Source: CAZFLM01 sp964519955 (GTDB lineage: Bacteria > Armatimonadota > Chthonomonadetes > Chthonomonadales > CAJBBX01). Taken from it: a stretch of 64,000 nt of DNA. The number at the start of each line of letters is the position of its first letter. Position 1 is the first letter of the stretch. Shown piece by piece: positions 43,593-52,700 of this stretch. Both the position numbers and the translations under genes were made by a program. The stretch spans positions 5,318 to 69,317 of the forward strand of contig CAZFLM010000032.1 in assembly GCA_964519955.1 (NCBI GenBank), written 5' to 3'. Under the pieces are notes generated by a model. The model searched no databases, was not told where the DNA came from, and saw nothing but the letters and a program-made list of their open reading frames with translations.

Positions 43593-45450
43593 CGGGCTGC
43601 ACGCCCAGCGTGAAGTCGCCCAGGATCGACCAGAAGTAGGTGCGCTTGCGGTCGATGCCCACCTTCGCCAGTTCCGCGTCGCCCGCCTCCACGTCGAAGT
43701 AGTGGCGCCAGGCATCGCCCACGTTGCCGCCCTTGCCCAGCGTCTCCCAGAACTCGCGCGGCTCGTCGAAAAACACCTTGCCTCGGCCGACGAAGGCCAG
43801 CCCGTTGCCCAGCATCAGGAAGCCCTCGGCGAGCTGCCACTTGCCGTGCTCGTAGGAGGTGTAGGGCACGTTCTCCGCGTTGGCGGGGCGCATGATCTCG
43901 CAGCCGATGTGCAGGTAGAGCGAGCCGCAGTCCGGCAGCTTCTTGTTCTCGTAGAGCGACCGCAGGAGGCCCATCTCCACGTCGCCGCCCGTCGCGCGCA
44001 TCGTGGGGACCAGTTTCTGCCCCTGCCGGCTCCAGTAGAAGATGCGCGGGCCGACCATCTCGTCGAACTTGGCGGCATCCGGCGGCGCGCCGAAGCAGGA
44101 GACCATCGGGCCGCTGTGCGCGGAGACCTTGCGGTACATCGCCGGGTTCTCCATCCACGTCACGAAGTCGGCCAGCGTCGTCTTGACGCCCGCGAACTCG
44201 ACGCCCTTGGTATCCGCGTCCTTCAGCGCGGGGATCGCCTTCTTCATCTCGGGCACCGCCGAGTCCCACTCCGTGGAGATGCTGCCGGGGCGCGCGTACG
44301 CGGCGTAGGCGCCGGTGCGGAACTTGTGGTTGCGCGCGAAGTACTCCACCAGCAGGCGGCGCTCCAGCTTCTCGGAGGGCTTCCAGATGTCCGTCACGCG
44401 CGGCACGGCCTTCTCGTTCGCGAACTCAACCGTCTGCGGGTTGCCGGCCGCATCGAGCAGGCTCTCGCCGTGGATGCCCTTCACCGCCGGGTCGATCTCG
44501 GTGCCCGCGTGCCACGCGTTGATGCGGCTGACCGAGATGTCCGGCTTCGCGATCACGTTCACCGCCGTGCGGTCCGCGTCCACGCACTCCTCGTTCGGCT
44601 CGCCCGCGAAGGTGAAGCGCTTCTGGCCGCCCGGCAGCCCCTGCTCAGCCCAGGTGCCGTCCGGCAGGAAGAAGAAGTCCTCGAAGCGCTGCGTGTGGTA
44701 GTCGAAGTACTGCGTCACCTCCTGCGCCTTTGGGTCGTCCGGGAACGTGGCGGTGAAGCAGCCGATGCGCGTCGGCTCGCGGTGGTAGAGCTGGTCCCAG
44801 TGCCCATCAAGGTCGGCCAGCACGATGTCCGCGGGCGACACGATGGGCTCGGCGTCGCTGTTGATCCACGGCACCTTGTCCCAGTGGACCTCCGCCTTGG
44901 TGCCGCCGTGGATGGTCATGGCCGCCTCGCCGCGCCGCCAGTAGTACTGCCGCACGAGGAACGGGCATGGGAAGTTGCCGACCAGGATCGCCCCCTTCAG
45001 GTCCGGCGCGCCCTTGCGGACCGAACGCAGGAAGTCGCGCAGGGCGAGCAGCGTCAGGCCGTCCTGGTGGCGCGCCCCTGAGTAGTAGTTGGTGACCACC
45101 GTGAACGCGTCGTAGCCCTCGCTCGCCAGGTCGCGGATGAACGTCCGGACCGATGGCCGCAGATCGGCTGAGCCGGCTTCAGGGGCATTCCAGAGACGCC
45201 CCTCAACCAGCACCAGGACCGCGCCTCGATGCCGCCCGGCTGCCTCCCACGGCCCGCCCTTGCCCCTGGGCCGCTCCATAGACACGATCTCCCAGTGGCC
45301 GTCGCCGTCCCGGTCGTAGGCAGAGTACCATCGGCAGGCCATCTCGACAGTCTCGCGCGCCTTGAAGTAGAGCGTGTACTGGGCTCGCGCGGAAGGCGCC
45401 AGCAGCAACAGCGCGGCAACGGCGGCAGCAATCCGTGGCAGTCGGGTCAT
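43567..45450 (-). CDS. Secreted protein of unknown family with EF-hand-like loop
   Basis: 627 aa from the ATG at 45450, which overlaps the preceding stop in ATGA. Signal peptide about 1-23. YDRDGDGHW at 45-53 fits a calcium-binding DxDxDG loop. GAILVGNFPCPFLVRQYYWR and VSPADIVLADLDGHW, plus LYLHIGCEIMRP near 510, give a flavodoxin/caspase-like alternation, reminiscent of C25 gingipain-like peptidases, but I cannot assign catalytic residues. The C-terminal GAGNHR and the stop are encoded by an R1 repeat, so the end may be an acquired tail. Second gene of a two-gene unit. Confidence 0.6.
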   Translation of the reverse strand: MTRLPRIAAAVAALLLLAPSARAQYTLYFKARETVEMACRWYSAYDRDGDGHWEIVSMERPRGKGGPWEAAGRHRGAVLVLVEGRLWNAPEAGSADLRPSVRTFIRDLASEGYDAFTVVTNYYSGARHQDGLTLLALRDFLRSVRKGAPDLKGAILVGNFPCPFLVRQYYWRRGEAAMTIHGGTKAEVHWDKVPWINSDAEPIVSPADIVLADLDGHWDQLYHREPTRIGCFTATFPDDPKAQEVTQYFDYHTQRFEDFFFLPDGTWAEQGLPGGQKRFTFAGEPNEECVDADRTAVNVIAKPDISVSRINAWHAGTEIDPAVKGIHGESLLDAAGNPQTVEFANEKAVPRVTDIWKPSEKLERRLLVEYFARNHKFRTGAYAAYARPGSISTEWDSAVPEMKKAIPALKDADTKGVEFAGVKTTLADFVTWMENPAMYRKVSAHSGPMVSCFGAPPDAAKFDEMVGPRIFYWSRQGQKLVPTMRATGGDVEMGLLRSLYENKKLPDCGSLYLHIGCEIMRPANAENVPYTSYEHGKWQLAEGFLMLGNGLAFVGRGKVFFDEPREFWETLGKGGNVGDAWRHYFDVEAGDAELAKVGIDRKRTYFWSILGDFTLGVQPVKGAGNHR

Positions 45451-46064
45451 GCAGGTTCCTCCACGTTGAGAGTAGGTAGACGGCGCAGCACTTCCACGAC
45501 AACGTACGGCCCGGGCTCCGGCTCCTCGATGCCGAACCGGCGCGCCGCGGCGAGCGCCACATCCAGGTCGTCCAGCAGGCAGTAGCGGTTGACCGGGTAC
45601 TCGGTGGCGAGGCCGCAGCACGAGAGCGGCGAGCACTGCCAACCAGCGATCCCATACGACCGATCGTGCCCCACGACATCGTATCCGAGCCGCTCGTACG
45701 CGGACAAACTGGGCTCTGGCGGCAGCGGCGGCCACTCGGCCCAGAGCAACCCGTCCAGCGTCTCTTCGACCGGCTCCTCCGCCAGCCCGAACACGCGCGG
45801 GATCGCCCGGTAGGCGTAAAGAGCATACTGCAGTTCCTCGCCCGCCGGAACGTGCGAAAGCGCCGTCGTCTCGGTGTCCCAGCACCAGCCCCGGTTGTGG
45901 TCGAACGCAGCCATCCAGTCGTCCACCCGCGACGCGGCGCAGTCGCTAACGCTACAGATCTCCGCCACGAGGGCCGGCCAGTCGTCGCACCAGGGCCGCG
46001 GAGGAGGAGTGATCTGCTTGATCGTGAAGCCCAGGAACACCGGTTGGCGCCGCGCCTCGTCCAT
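45447..46064 (-). CDS. Hypothetical protein, partner of the secreted protein
   Basis: 205 aa from the ATG at 46064 (weak AGGTGG upstream); the frame extends further. No signal peptide, no clear family. Trp- and Glu/Pro-rich (MAAFDHNRGWCWDTETTALSH, WAEWPPLPPEPSLSAYERLG, GWQCSPLSCCG). The stop overlaps the next ATG by four bases, implying coupled translation with the secreted protein. A 33-bp R3 repeat lies 31 bases upstream. Confidence 0.55.
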   Translation of the reverse strand: MDEARRQPVFLGFTIKQITPPPRPWCDDWPALVAEICSVSDCAASRVDDWMAAFDHNRGWCWDTETTALSHVPAGEELQYALYAYRAIPRVFGLAEEPVEETLDGLLWAEWPPLPPEPSLSAYERLGYDVVGHDRSYGIAGWQCSPLSCCGLATEYPVNRYCLLDDLDVALAAARRFGIEEPEPGPYVVVEVLRRLPTLNVEEPA

Positions 46065-46095
46065 GTGCCCATGCCACCTGCCGACCGCAGCGCCC

Positions 46096-46128
46096 GCCGG
46101 ATGCCTCGCAACGACGGCTCGGCATGAC
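46096..46128 (-). repeat. R3 33-bp repeat, copy 1
   Basis: GCCGGATGCCTCGCAACGAC and the remainder GGCTCGGCATGAC on the plus strand; it reads GTCATGCCGAGCC to CATCCGGC on the minus strand. Same length and orientation as the copies at 48437 and 49633. Lies 31 bases upstream of the minus gene starting at 46064. Confidence 0.85.
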
Positions 46129-46175
46129 TCGTGGCGATGGTCCGTGCAACACACGCAGCCCTCGCCCTAACTCGC

Positions 46176-46320
46176 CCTTCTCTGTGCCCCCTCGGTGCGC
46201 TCTGCGTCTCTGTGGTCCGTCCGCCGTTGCCGTTGCCGTTATCCCCGTTCATCGGTGTGCATCGGTGGACTCACAGCCGTTATCTGCGTCCGTCCGCGTG
46301 CGTCTGCGGTTTCAAGCGCC
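46176..46320. repeat. R2 and R1 repeats
   Basis: R2 in reverse orientation at about 46176-46216 (CTCTGTGCCCCCTCGGTG, CTGCGTCTCTGTGG) and R1 at about 46239-46320 (CCGTTCATCGGTGTGCATCG, GTTATCTGCGTCCGTCC, CGTCTGCGGTTTC). The R1 copy extends into the gene ending at 46280 and gives its final 14 codons and TAA. Confidence 0.75.
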
Positions 46321-48388
46321 GGTACTCGTCGCTGTACAGCCCGATCTTCCCGAAGGGGATCGGCTGGAACCCCTGCTTCAGCACGGGCGCGTCCTTCTTG
46401 AGGCCGAAGTCGCCCTTGGCCGCGGCGACGAAGCCCGGGTCGCCGGCGGTCCAGTTGCCCGTGCACTCCACCGTCTTCTCGCTGAGCCCGTCGAGCCAGT
46501 CGATCCACTTGCCCTTGCCGAGGTGCACGTTCCGCAGCACGCGGTCGTACTTCGCGGCGGCGGGGTCGTCCTCCATGATGTTGGCCAGGTGCGGGTAGCG
46601 CGTGCTGTAGGGCGGCCGGTCGTAGGGCACCGCCTTCAGGTTCTCGAAGATCGACCACTCGCCCTTAGGCACGAAGTACTTGGACGCCCAGCCCTTGCCG
46701 CGCCCGTCGATGTGGATGGACGGGTTGCAGTCGACGAACACGTTGTTCTCGATCGTGTTGTCGCGCCCGCCGCCCAGCATGATCGAGCGCCCGGCGTTGA
46801 TGAACAGGTTGCCGAACACCGTCGTGCCGCAGTAGCAGTCGTCCAGGTAGACGGCCATCACCTCGGTGTAGCGCCCCTCCTGGTTCCCCTTCACCGTGGC
46901 GCCGATGTCGTGGAAGCGGTTGTAGCGGATGATCGTGCCGCGCATCGCGAGGTCGCGCCCCATGTAGACCGCGCCCGCGTCGCCCGTCTCCGTGCACTCG
47001 CGCGAGATGTCGTTGAACTCGATGAGATGGTCGTTGCCGCCCATGAGGATCGCATTGTGCGGGCCGTCGTGGATCACGTTGTGCGTGGCACGGTTCCCCA
47101 CCCCGTTGATGCCGATCGCCGGGCGGTAGGTCGCGTCCCAGCGGCTCTGGTGGTGGATGTGGCAGTTGTCGACGAAATGGCCCGCCGGGGTGAGCGTCTG
47201 CCGGTCGCCGCCATTCAGGCCGATGCCGCCATCGCCGACCTCGTACACCTCGCACGACTGCACGCCGCAGCGCGCTCCGCCGTCGATGTAGACGCCGCCT
47301 GTGCCCATGTTGCGGATGGTGCAGCCCGCGACCAGGCAGTCCTCGCAGCCGAGCATCGTCAGGCCCATGTCGCGCCCGCACTCGATGGTGAGGCCGCGGA
47401 AGGTGACGTGCTTCGCATCGCGGAGGGTGATGAGCGGCTGCTCGGTCATCGAGACGACCGCGTGGCCGGCCTCGACGGGACTGGGCGGCCAGAAGTAGAG
47501 CAGTCCGGTCGCCCGATCGAGCCACCACTCGCCCGGCGAGTCGAGTTCCTCCAGCAGGTTCAGCGCGTAGAACCGGCGGCCCGGCGCATAGCCATAGATG
47601 CCGTGCGGCGGAACCGTCGCGATCTCGCGCTTCTCGGGGTCGATGGAGGCGACCTTCTCGTACGTGTCCGCCCAGTCGAAGGTCCAGTAGCCGTGCAGCC
47701 AGAGGTCCTCGGCCTTGGTCCAGCGGGCTGGGCGGTCGCCCTCGTAGGCGAACCTGCCGCCCTCCGGCCCGTTCGGCGCGCCCTTGATCGTCGCCCAGCT
47801 CTCGTTCGGCCAGCGGGCGAGCGCCATCGGCTTGTCGGCGAAGAACAGCTCCAGCCCCGCCGGCCAAATGGACTGCCCGAACCCGCGCCGCCGGAGCTGC
47901 CCGTACTCGGTGATGCCCTGCGCCTTCAGGTCCGCGACCACGACGTGCGCACGCGCCCCCTCGTCGATGCGCGCCAGAACCGCCGGGTCGGCGACCGGCT
48001 TCCACCCATTCGCCTCGCGCCCGCCGACGATGCGCACGGTCGCGCCAGGCTTCGCGCGGTAGACGACCGGGCTGTCCGCCGTGCCGCCGTCCTTCGCCTC
48101 GAGCGTGAACGTGCTCTCGCGCGCATACGTGCCGGCGCCGATCCAGACGGTCACGCCGCCCTTCGGCGCCTTCCCGGCGGCGCGCAGCTTACGAATAGCG
48201 TCGCGAGCGCGCTCCAGCGTGGCGAACGGCCCGTCGGTACGCGCCGCGTTCGGCGCCGCCTTGCGCCCGCTCCACGTGTCGCGCCCGTCCGCGGCCACGT
48301 ACAGGCTCAGCGGCGCGGCGTGGGCGGGTGCGGAGATGACGACCATGGACAGTGCGGCAAGCACAACGCTGGCGAACAGGCTGTTCAT
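46280..48388 (-). CDS. Secreted right-handed beta-helix protein
   Basis: 702 aa from the ATG at 48388 (GGGAGG upstream), signal peptide about 1-24. Opens LYVAADGRDTWSGRKAAPN, the typical start of parallel beta-helix carbohydrate-active proteins. Rungs with Asn/Gly turns run from about 350 to 600 (HVTFRGLTIECGRDMGL, CTIRNMGTGGVYIDGG, NVIHDGPHNAILMGGND, NTIENNVFVD). Could be a polysaccharide lyase, GH28/GH110-like enzyme or epimerase; no catalytic set is identifiable by eye. The final residues KPQTHADGRR come from an R1 repeat. Separate from the next gene by 248 bp of repeats. Confidence 0.85.
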   Translation of the reverse strand: MNSLFASVVLAALSMVVISAPAHAAPLSLYVAADGRDTWSGRKAAPNAARTDGPFATLERARDAIRKLRAAGKAPKGGVTVWIGAGTYARESTFTLEAKDGGTADSPVVYRAKPGATVRIVGGREANGWKPVADPAVLARIDEGARAHVVVADLKAQGITEYGQLRRRGFGQSIWPAGLELFFADKPMALARWPNESWATIKGAPNGPEGGRFAYEGDRPARWTKAEDLWLHGYWTFDWADTYEKVASIDPEKREIATVPPHGIYGYAPGRRFYALNLLEELDSPGEWWLDRATGLLYFWPPSPVEAGHAVVSMTEQPLITLRDAKHVTFRGLTIECGRDMGLTMLGCEDCLVAGCTIRNMGTGGVYIDGGARCGVQSCEVYEVGDGGIGLNGGDRQTLTPAGHFVDNCHIHHQSRWDATYRPAIGINGVGNRATHNVIHDGPHNAILMGGNDHLIEFNDISRECTETGDAGAVYMGRDLAMRGTIIRYNRFHDIGATVKGNQEGRYTEVMAVYLDDCYCGTTVFGNLFINAGRSIMLGGGRDNTIENNVFVDCNPSIHIDGRGKGWASKYFVPKGEWSIFENLKAVPYDRPPYSTRYPHLANIMEDDPAAAKYDRVLRNVHLGKGKWIDWLDGLSEKTVECTGNWTAGDPGFVAAAKGDFGLKKDAPVLKQGFQPIPFGKIGLYSDEYRRLKPQTHADGRR

Positions 48389-48436
48389 ATGCAGGACCTC
48401 CCTCGTCCCATCCGGCGAGTCTGTTGCCGTACTCCC

Positions 48437-48469
48437 GCCGGATGCCTCGCCACACCAGCTCGGCATGAC
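48437..48469 (-). repeat. R3 33-bp repeat, copy 2
   Basis: GCCGGATGCCTCGCCACACC followed by AGCTCGGCATGAC, same 33-bp size and orientation as copies 1 and 3. It lies 49 bases upstream of the beta-helix gene start at 48388. Confidence 0.85.
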
Positions 48470-48521
48470 TTGCAGCGCGGCGCGTGCCATCCGCGACGGG
48501 CTGCTTCCCCATCATCGAGCC

Positions 48522-48655
48522 GTCATCTGCGCCGATCCGCGTTCATCTGCGTTCCAACCATTCCGCCGTCATCCCGCACGGATCGGTGTTCGTCTGTGGT
48601 TCCCAAGCCCCCGCCGTCATCCCCGTGCGTCTCCGTTCATCGGTGGACTCCCTTC
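48522..48655 (-). repeat. R1 repeats upstream of the beta-helix gene and at the end of the next one
   Basis: Multiple R1 units in the minus-reading form: GTCATCTGCGCCGATCCGC, GTTCATCTGCGTTCC, GATCGGTGTTCGTCTGTGG, CGTCTCCGTTCATCGGTGG. The last gives the TGA and final residues of the gene ending at 48637. Confidence 0.75.
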
Positions 48656-49698
48656 ACCGCCCGAGCCAGGTCCAGCACCGAGTGCGTGAAGGTGTCGGCC
48701 TGCGTCTCGGGGACCGCGTGCTCGGGGACATGCACCCAGCTCTCGATCATGATCTCGTCCGGCGCGCCGCCCGCCGCGATGTAGGCCGAGTACGTGTGCA
48801 TCACGCCGGCGTACCACGTCAGGTCCGTGGCGAGGCCCTTCTCCTTGAGCATCGGGTAGTCCGCCGCCCAGCAGATGAGGCTGAAGCGGATGCCGAGCTT
48901 GTGGCAGGCGTCCTCGATCTGCTTCACCTCGCGCCAGGAGCCCGGCAGCCAGTTGCCCATCGCGCACCAGTCCACGTCGAGGCGAAGCGTGTCGATTCCC
49001 TTGATCCCCGCGGCCTTGCACGCCACCTGCAGCTTGCCCACCGCCGCGAGGAGGTCGTCCTTCGCGTAGGCCGGGTAGGGCTCGATGAGGCACGTCCTGG
49101 CATCCGGGTACGCGGTCTGCAGCGCGCGCATGAACTCGACCACCTCGCGCACGGCATCCGCGTCCGGCAAGCTCATCACGTGCTTCGCGTTGTAGAACGG
49201 CTCGTCGAACGAGAAGACGTCCGCCCGGAAGCCCAGCGGCCGGAAGCGCTTGATGCAGTCCTCCAGGTGGGCGAGGGCCTTCTCTGCGGTCGGATACTCC
49301 TTCTTCAGCACCTCGACCTCGATGTTGATGGGCAGCTTCCAGGCGCGGGCCTTCTCGAAGAACGTGCGGATCTCCGCGTCCGAGAAGTGGACGTAGAGCA
49401 GCGCCGGCCAGTAGCCGAAGCCGTCGATCAGCCCGCGCGTCTGCGCCCACTCGCCCTCGCGTGTCAGCAGCTCCTTCATCGACGCGCCGTTCCCCGGCCA
49501 CGGCGAGGGCATCATCCACACCTGCGGCCGCTTCGCCGGCGCCGCCTGTTGCGCATGGCACCGGGGCGCCGAGAGGCAAAGGCACGAAGCAGCAAGCAGC
49601 GACCAGACCAGCGCCACGCGACCTGCCGAGCGGCCGGATGCCTCGCAACGCCGGCTCGGCATGACGCATTGCCTGAGTTGCGCGAGTACACGCAGCAT
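48637..49698 (-). CDS. Secreted TIM-barrel-like protein of unknown function
   Basis: 353 aa from the ATG at 49698 (GGGGGGCGG upstream). The first 20 residues include translated R3 repeat (MPSRRCEASGRS), followed by a hydrophobic signal (about 27-45, ending RCHAQQ); an internal ATG at 49662 is the alternative start. Core pattern fits a (beta/alpha) barrel: RADVFSFDEPFYNAKHV, YPDARTCLIEPYP, LDVDWCAMGNW, IEDACHKLGIRFSLICW. Asp/Glu at strand ends (FSFDEP, LIEPYP, RLDVDW) could be catalytic, as in unclassified glycosidases. The end GVHR and TGA come from an R1 repeat. Confidence 0.7.
   Translation of the reverse strand: MLRVLAQLRQCVMPSRRCEASGRSAGRVALVWSLLAASCLCLSAPRCHAQQAAPAKRPQVWMMPSPWPGNGASMKELLTREGEWAQTRGLIDGFGYWPALLYVHFSDAEIRTFFEKARAWKLPINIEVEVLKKEYPTAEKALAHLEDCIKRFRPLGFRADVFSFDEPFYNAKHVMSLPDADAVREVVEFMRALQTAYPDARTCLIEPYPAYAKDDLLAAVGKLQVACKAAGIKGIDTLRLDVDWCAMGNWLPGSWREVKQIEDACHKLGIRFSLICWAADYPMLKEKGLATDLTWYAGVMHTYSAYIAAGGAPDEIMIESWVHVPEHAVPETQADTFTHSVLDLARAVKGVHR
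49633..49665 (-). repeat. R3 33-bp repeat, copy 3 (inside gene start)
   Basis: GCCGGATGCCTCGCAACGCC followed by GGCTCGGCATGAC. Same orientation as the other two copies, but here it falls inside the open frame, so part of the N-terminus (MPSRRCEASG) is repeat-derived. Confidence 0.85.
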
Positions 49699-49700
49699 AT

Positions 49701-49793
49701 CCGCCCCCCATCATCCGCCGTTATCCGCTCGTATCGGTGTTCATCTGTGGTTGCATTCGCCGTTATCCGCGCTCATTTGCGGTTCCCAACCAC
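49701..49793 (-). repeat. R1 repeats at the end of the rhamnosidase gene
   Basis: Units CATCATCCGCCGTTATCCGC, GTATCGGTGTTCATCTGTGG, CGCCGTTATCCGC and GCTCATTTGCGGTTCC. The last overlaps the stop (49773-49775) and final codons (GNRK) of the GH106 gene. Confidence 0.75.
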
Positions 49794-52700
49794 CGTCACG
49801 ACCGGCACCGACACGATGCGGACGGGGCCGAAGAGGCCGGACGGCTGCAGCGGAGTGTCGGGACCGTACGGGTTGGTGGTCGTGGTCGCGATGCGCTTCT
49901 CGGCCGGCAGGCGCGTGTCGCCGATGATGCGGTTCGCCCAGAGGTTCGTCACCGCCACACGCAGCGCGTTCTTGCCCGGCTTCAGCACACCCGTCACGTC
50001 CACGCGCCACGGCGCCCGCCAGATCACGCCCAGGCTGCGCCCGTTCACGGTGACCTCGGCCAGGTTCTTCAGCGCACCCAGGTCCAGGTACACGGTCTTG
50101 CCGGCCCCGAGCTGCGCCGCGGTGACCTCGATCGTCTTCTCGTAGGTCGCGGTGCCGGAGTAGTACTTCACGCCCTCCTCGGCGCGCTTCGTCCAGTCCG
50201 TCAACTGGTCGAACACGATGCTCGCGGGGCCGCCCCAACGCGGCGCGAAGTGCACCGTCCACGGCCCGTCGACCGCGGTGGCCGTGGCGCCCTTGGCGAC
50301 GTCGAGCCGCTTGCCCTTGCCTGCCGACAGGCCCAGCTCGTAGATGCCGGGCTCCCACACGCGCACGGCCGGCGCGCCGCCAGCGGTCCGAACCACCTCG
50401 TACGCCGGCCGGTCGTCCTCGGGCTTCACCGGCGGCAACCGCAGCATGCCGTTCTCGGGGACGACCACACGGGAGGGCTGCCCATCGAGCGTGTAGTCGA
50501 TGCGCAGCTCCTTCACGTGCAGCCCGGCCGGGTCGTTGCCCGCGAACGTGTTGGTCGCGTAGACCTTGAGCGTGCCGCTGTGGACCAGCGCCGCGACCTT
50601 CTCGGTCAGATCCATCGGGTAGCCGGCGCCGTCCTGCGCCACGTACGTCGCCTTCGTCACGACGAGCGTGTGCTTCTCGCGCGGCTCCGCGGGCTGGTCG
50701 GCGCGCACGACCGAGGTCAGGTGCTCTACGGCGCCTGCCGGGCGAGCGAACACCACGAAGACCGACTGCGTGGGCTCCAGCACCAGTTGCACGATCGTGC
50801 GCCCGTCCTTGCCCACGCGCCACGCCGGAGCGGCGACCATCTTGCCGGTCTCCGCGTCCCAGAGCTCCGGCTGGCGCCCGCCCACGCGGAACGTGCAGTC
50901 AACCGCGAGGCGGTAGCTCTCTTGGTTCGACAGGAAGTACCAGTCGGCCGAGCCCTGATGCCGGTGCAGGTAGAGGAGCCGCGCATCCTTGTCGGAGCAC
51001 TCGAAGTCCGGGGCGAGCGCCAGCTCGGCGAACACCGGCTCCAGCCGGTCCATCGCGCCCGTCCAGAAGACGCGGCCCCTGCCGAGCTTGTTCTCCGTCT
51101 CGGCCTTGCCGTCGACCGTGCCCCAGATCTCCGCGGCGAGCTGCTTCACCTCGGCATCGGTCTGCGGGTAGCCGCTCAGGCCGTACGCGCGCTGCGGCGC
51201 CGGGCCGAAAACCACGGCACCCGCCTTCACCAGGTCGCGCACCTTCCGCAGCACCGCCGGCGACACCGCCGGATCGGCGGGCAGCGCCAGCAGGCGGTAG
51301 CGCTTCCCGCTCGGCGCGACGACCTGCCCGTCCTTCGCCGTCACGCCCGTGAGGAACCCGTCGCGGTCGATGGCATCGAAGTCGTAGCCGGCGGGAACGG
51401 CTCGCAGACCGCCTCCCTCGCCGTAGTGGAGCCCAGCCTCGCCCTGGTAGGCGAGGACGTCGCACACGGACTGGCCGCGCTGCAGCAGGTACTGGCACCG
51501 CGCGAGGTAGCCGAGCCACGACTTGCCCTGCTCGAACCACGTCAGGTTGCGCGTCAGGTGGATCCCGTTGCCCCACACCCAGCCCGGCTTGCGATCGTCG
51601 GCCCACATCTGCTGGGCGTAGCTGTGGAAGTAGTAGCGATTGACTCCCAGGATGTACTCGTTGTCGCCCTGCGCCTTCATGCTGGCCGGGTCGAAGTTCC
51701 ACTCCGCGCCGCTCGTGAAGGACTCCGCGCCGACGATGGGCTTGCCGTAGACCGCCGCCGCCGAGCCCGCCATCTTCGAGTTGCTGCCGGCCGTGGCGAA
51801 CCAGAACTCGCTCATCGGCATGTCGCTCAGGCCGCTCGCGCGGATGTCGCCGAACGTCCCGTTGCCATACGCTTCGGCCGAACTCTTCAGGCCGCGCTTG
51901 TGCAGCAGGTCGGTGAAGTAGCGGTAGTAGTTGTCCTCCCACAGCCCGGCGATGGTCCGGCGGAAGTCCTCCTGGAAGCGGGCCGTCTGCCCAGCATCCT
52001 GTATCGTGCGGCCCGTCAGTGCGGGCAGCCACTTGGTGAGGTCGTAGCCACGCGCCTTCGCGAACTCCCGCGGCAGCAGCGGCGTCCAGTTCTGCTCGCC
52101 GCACTCGTAGCTGTCGATGAGGCTGTATACGAGCGACTTGCCCGCCAGCGGACCCGCATCGCCGATCACCTTGTCGACGTAGGAGGCGAAGTGGTGGTCC
52201 AGCGCGGCACGGCTGAGCTTGTCGGTCTCCAGCCCGTCGCCGTACTTCGTGACCGGGTGGTTGTGCTTGCCGACGGGTGTGTAGCCGAAGCGCACGATCG
52301 TCCAGTCACCCGCGGGCGGCGTCCAGCTCAGCTTGCCGGCGGCGTCCATCTTGCCGGTGAGGTCGACGATCGTCCCCGGAGCGATCACGGCCTGCGCCTG
52401 ATCGGCGGGCACGAACTCCAGCTCGGAGACCGTCATGCGCTTCGGCACCGGGCCTGTCCAGGTGCCGCGCCCGCCGACGAACGTGATGCGGAAGAAGCGC
52501 GCCGTCACCTTCGCGAAGTCGAGCCGGGCCTGCCAGTCGGTGCCCGTCTCCATGAACGAGAGCGGCATGTTGATGCGCCCGACCTTGCGGAAGGTCTGGC
52601 CGTCGTCGGAGACGTGCAGGTCCACCTCGTCGCGGGTCCACTCCGGCCCCGGCGTCAATCGCACCCCAGACACCGCGATGGGCTCGGCGAACGTCACCGT

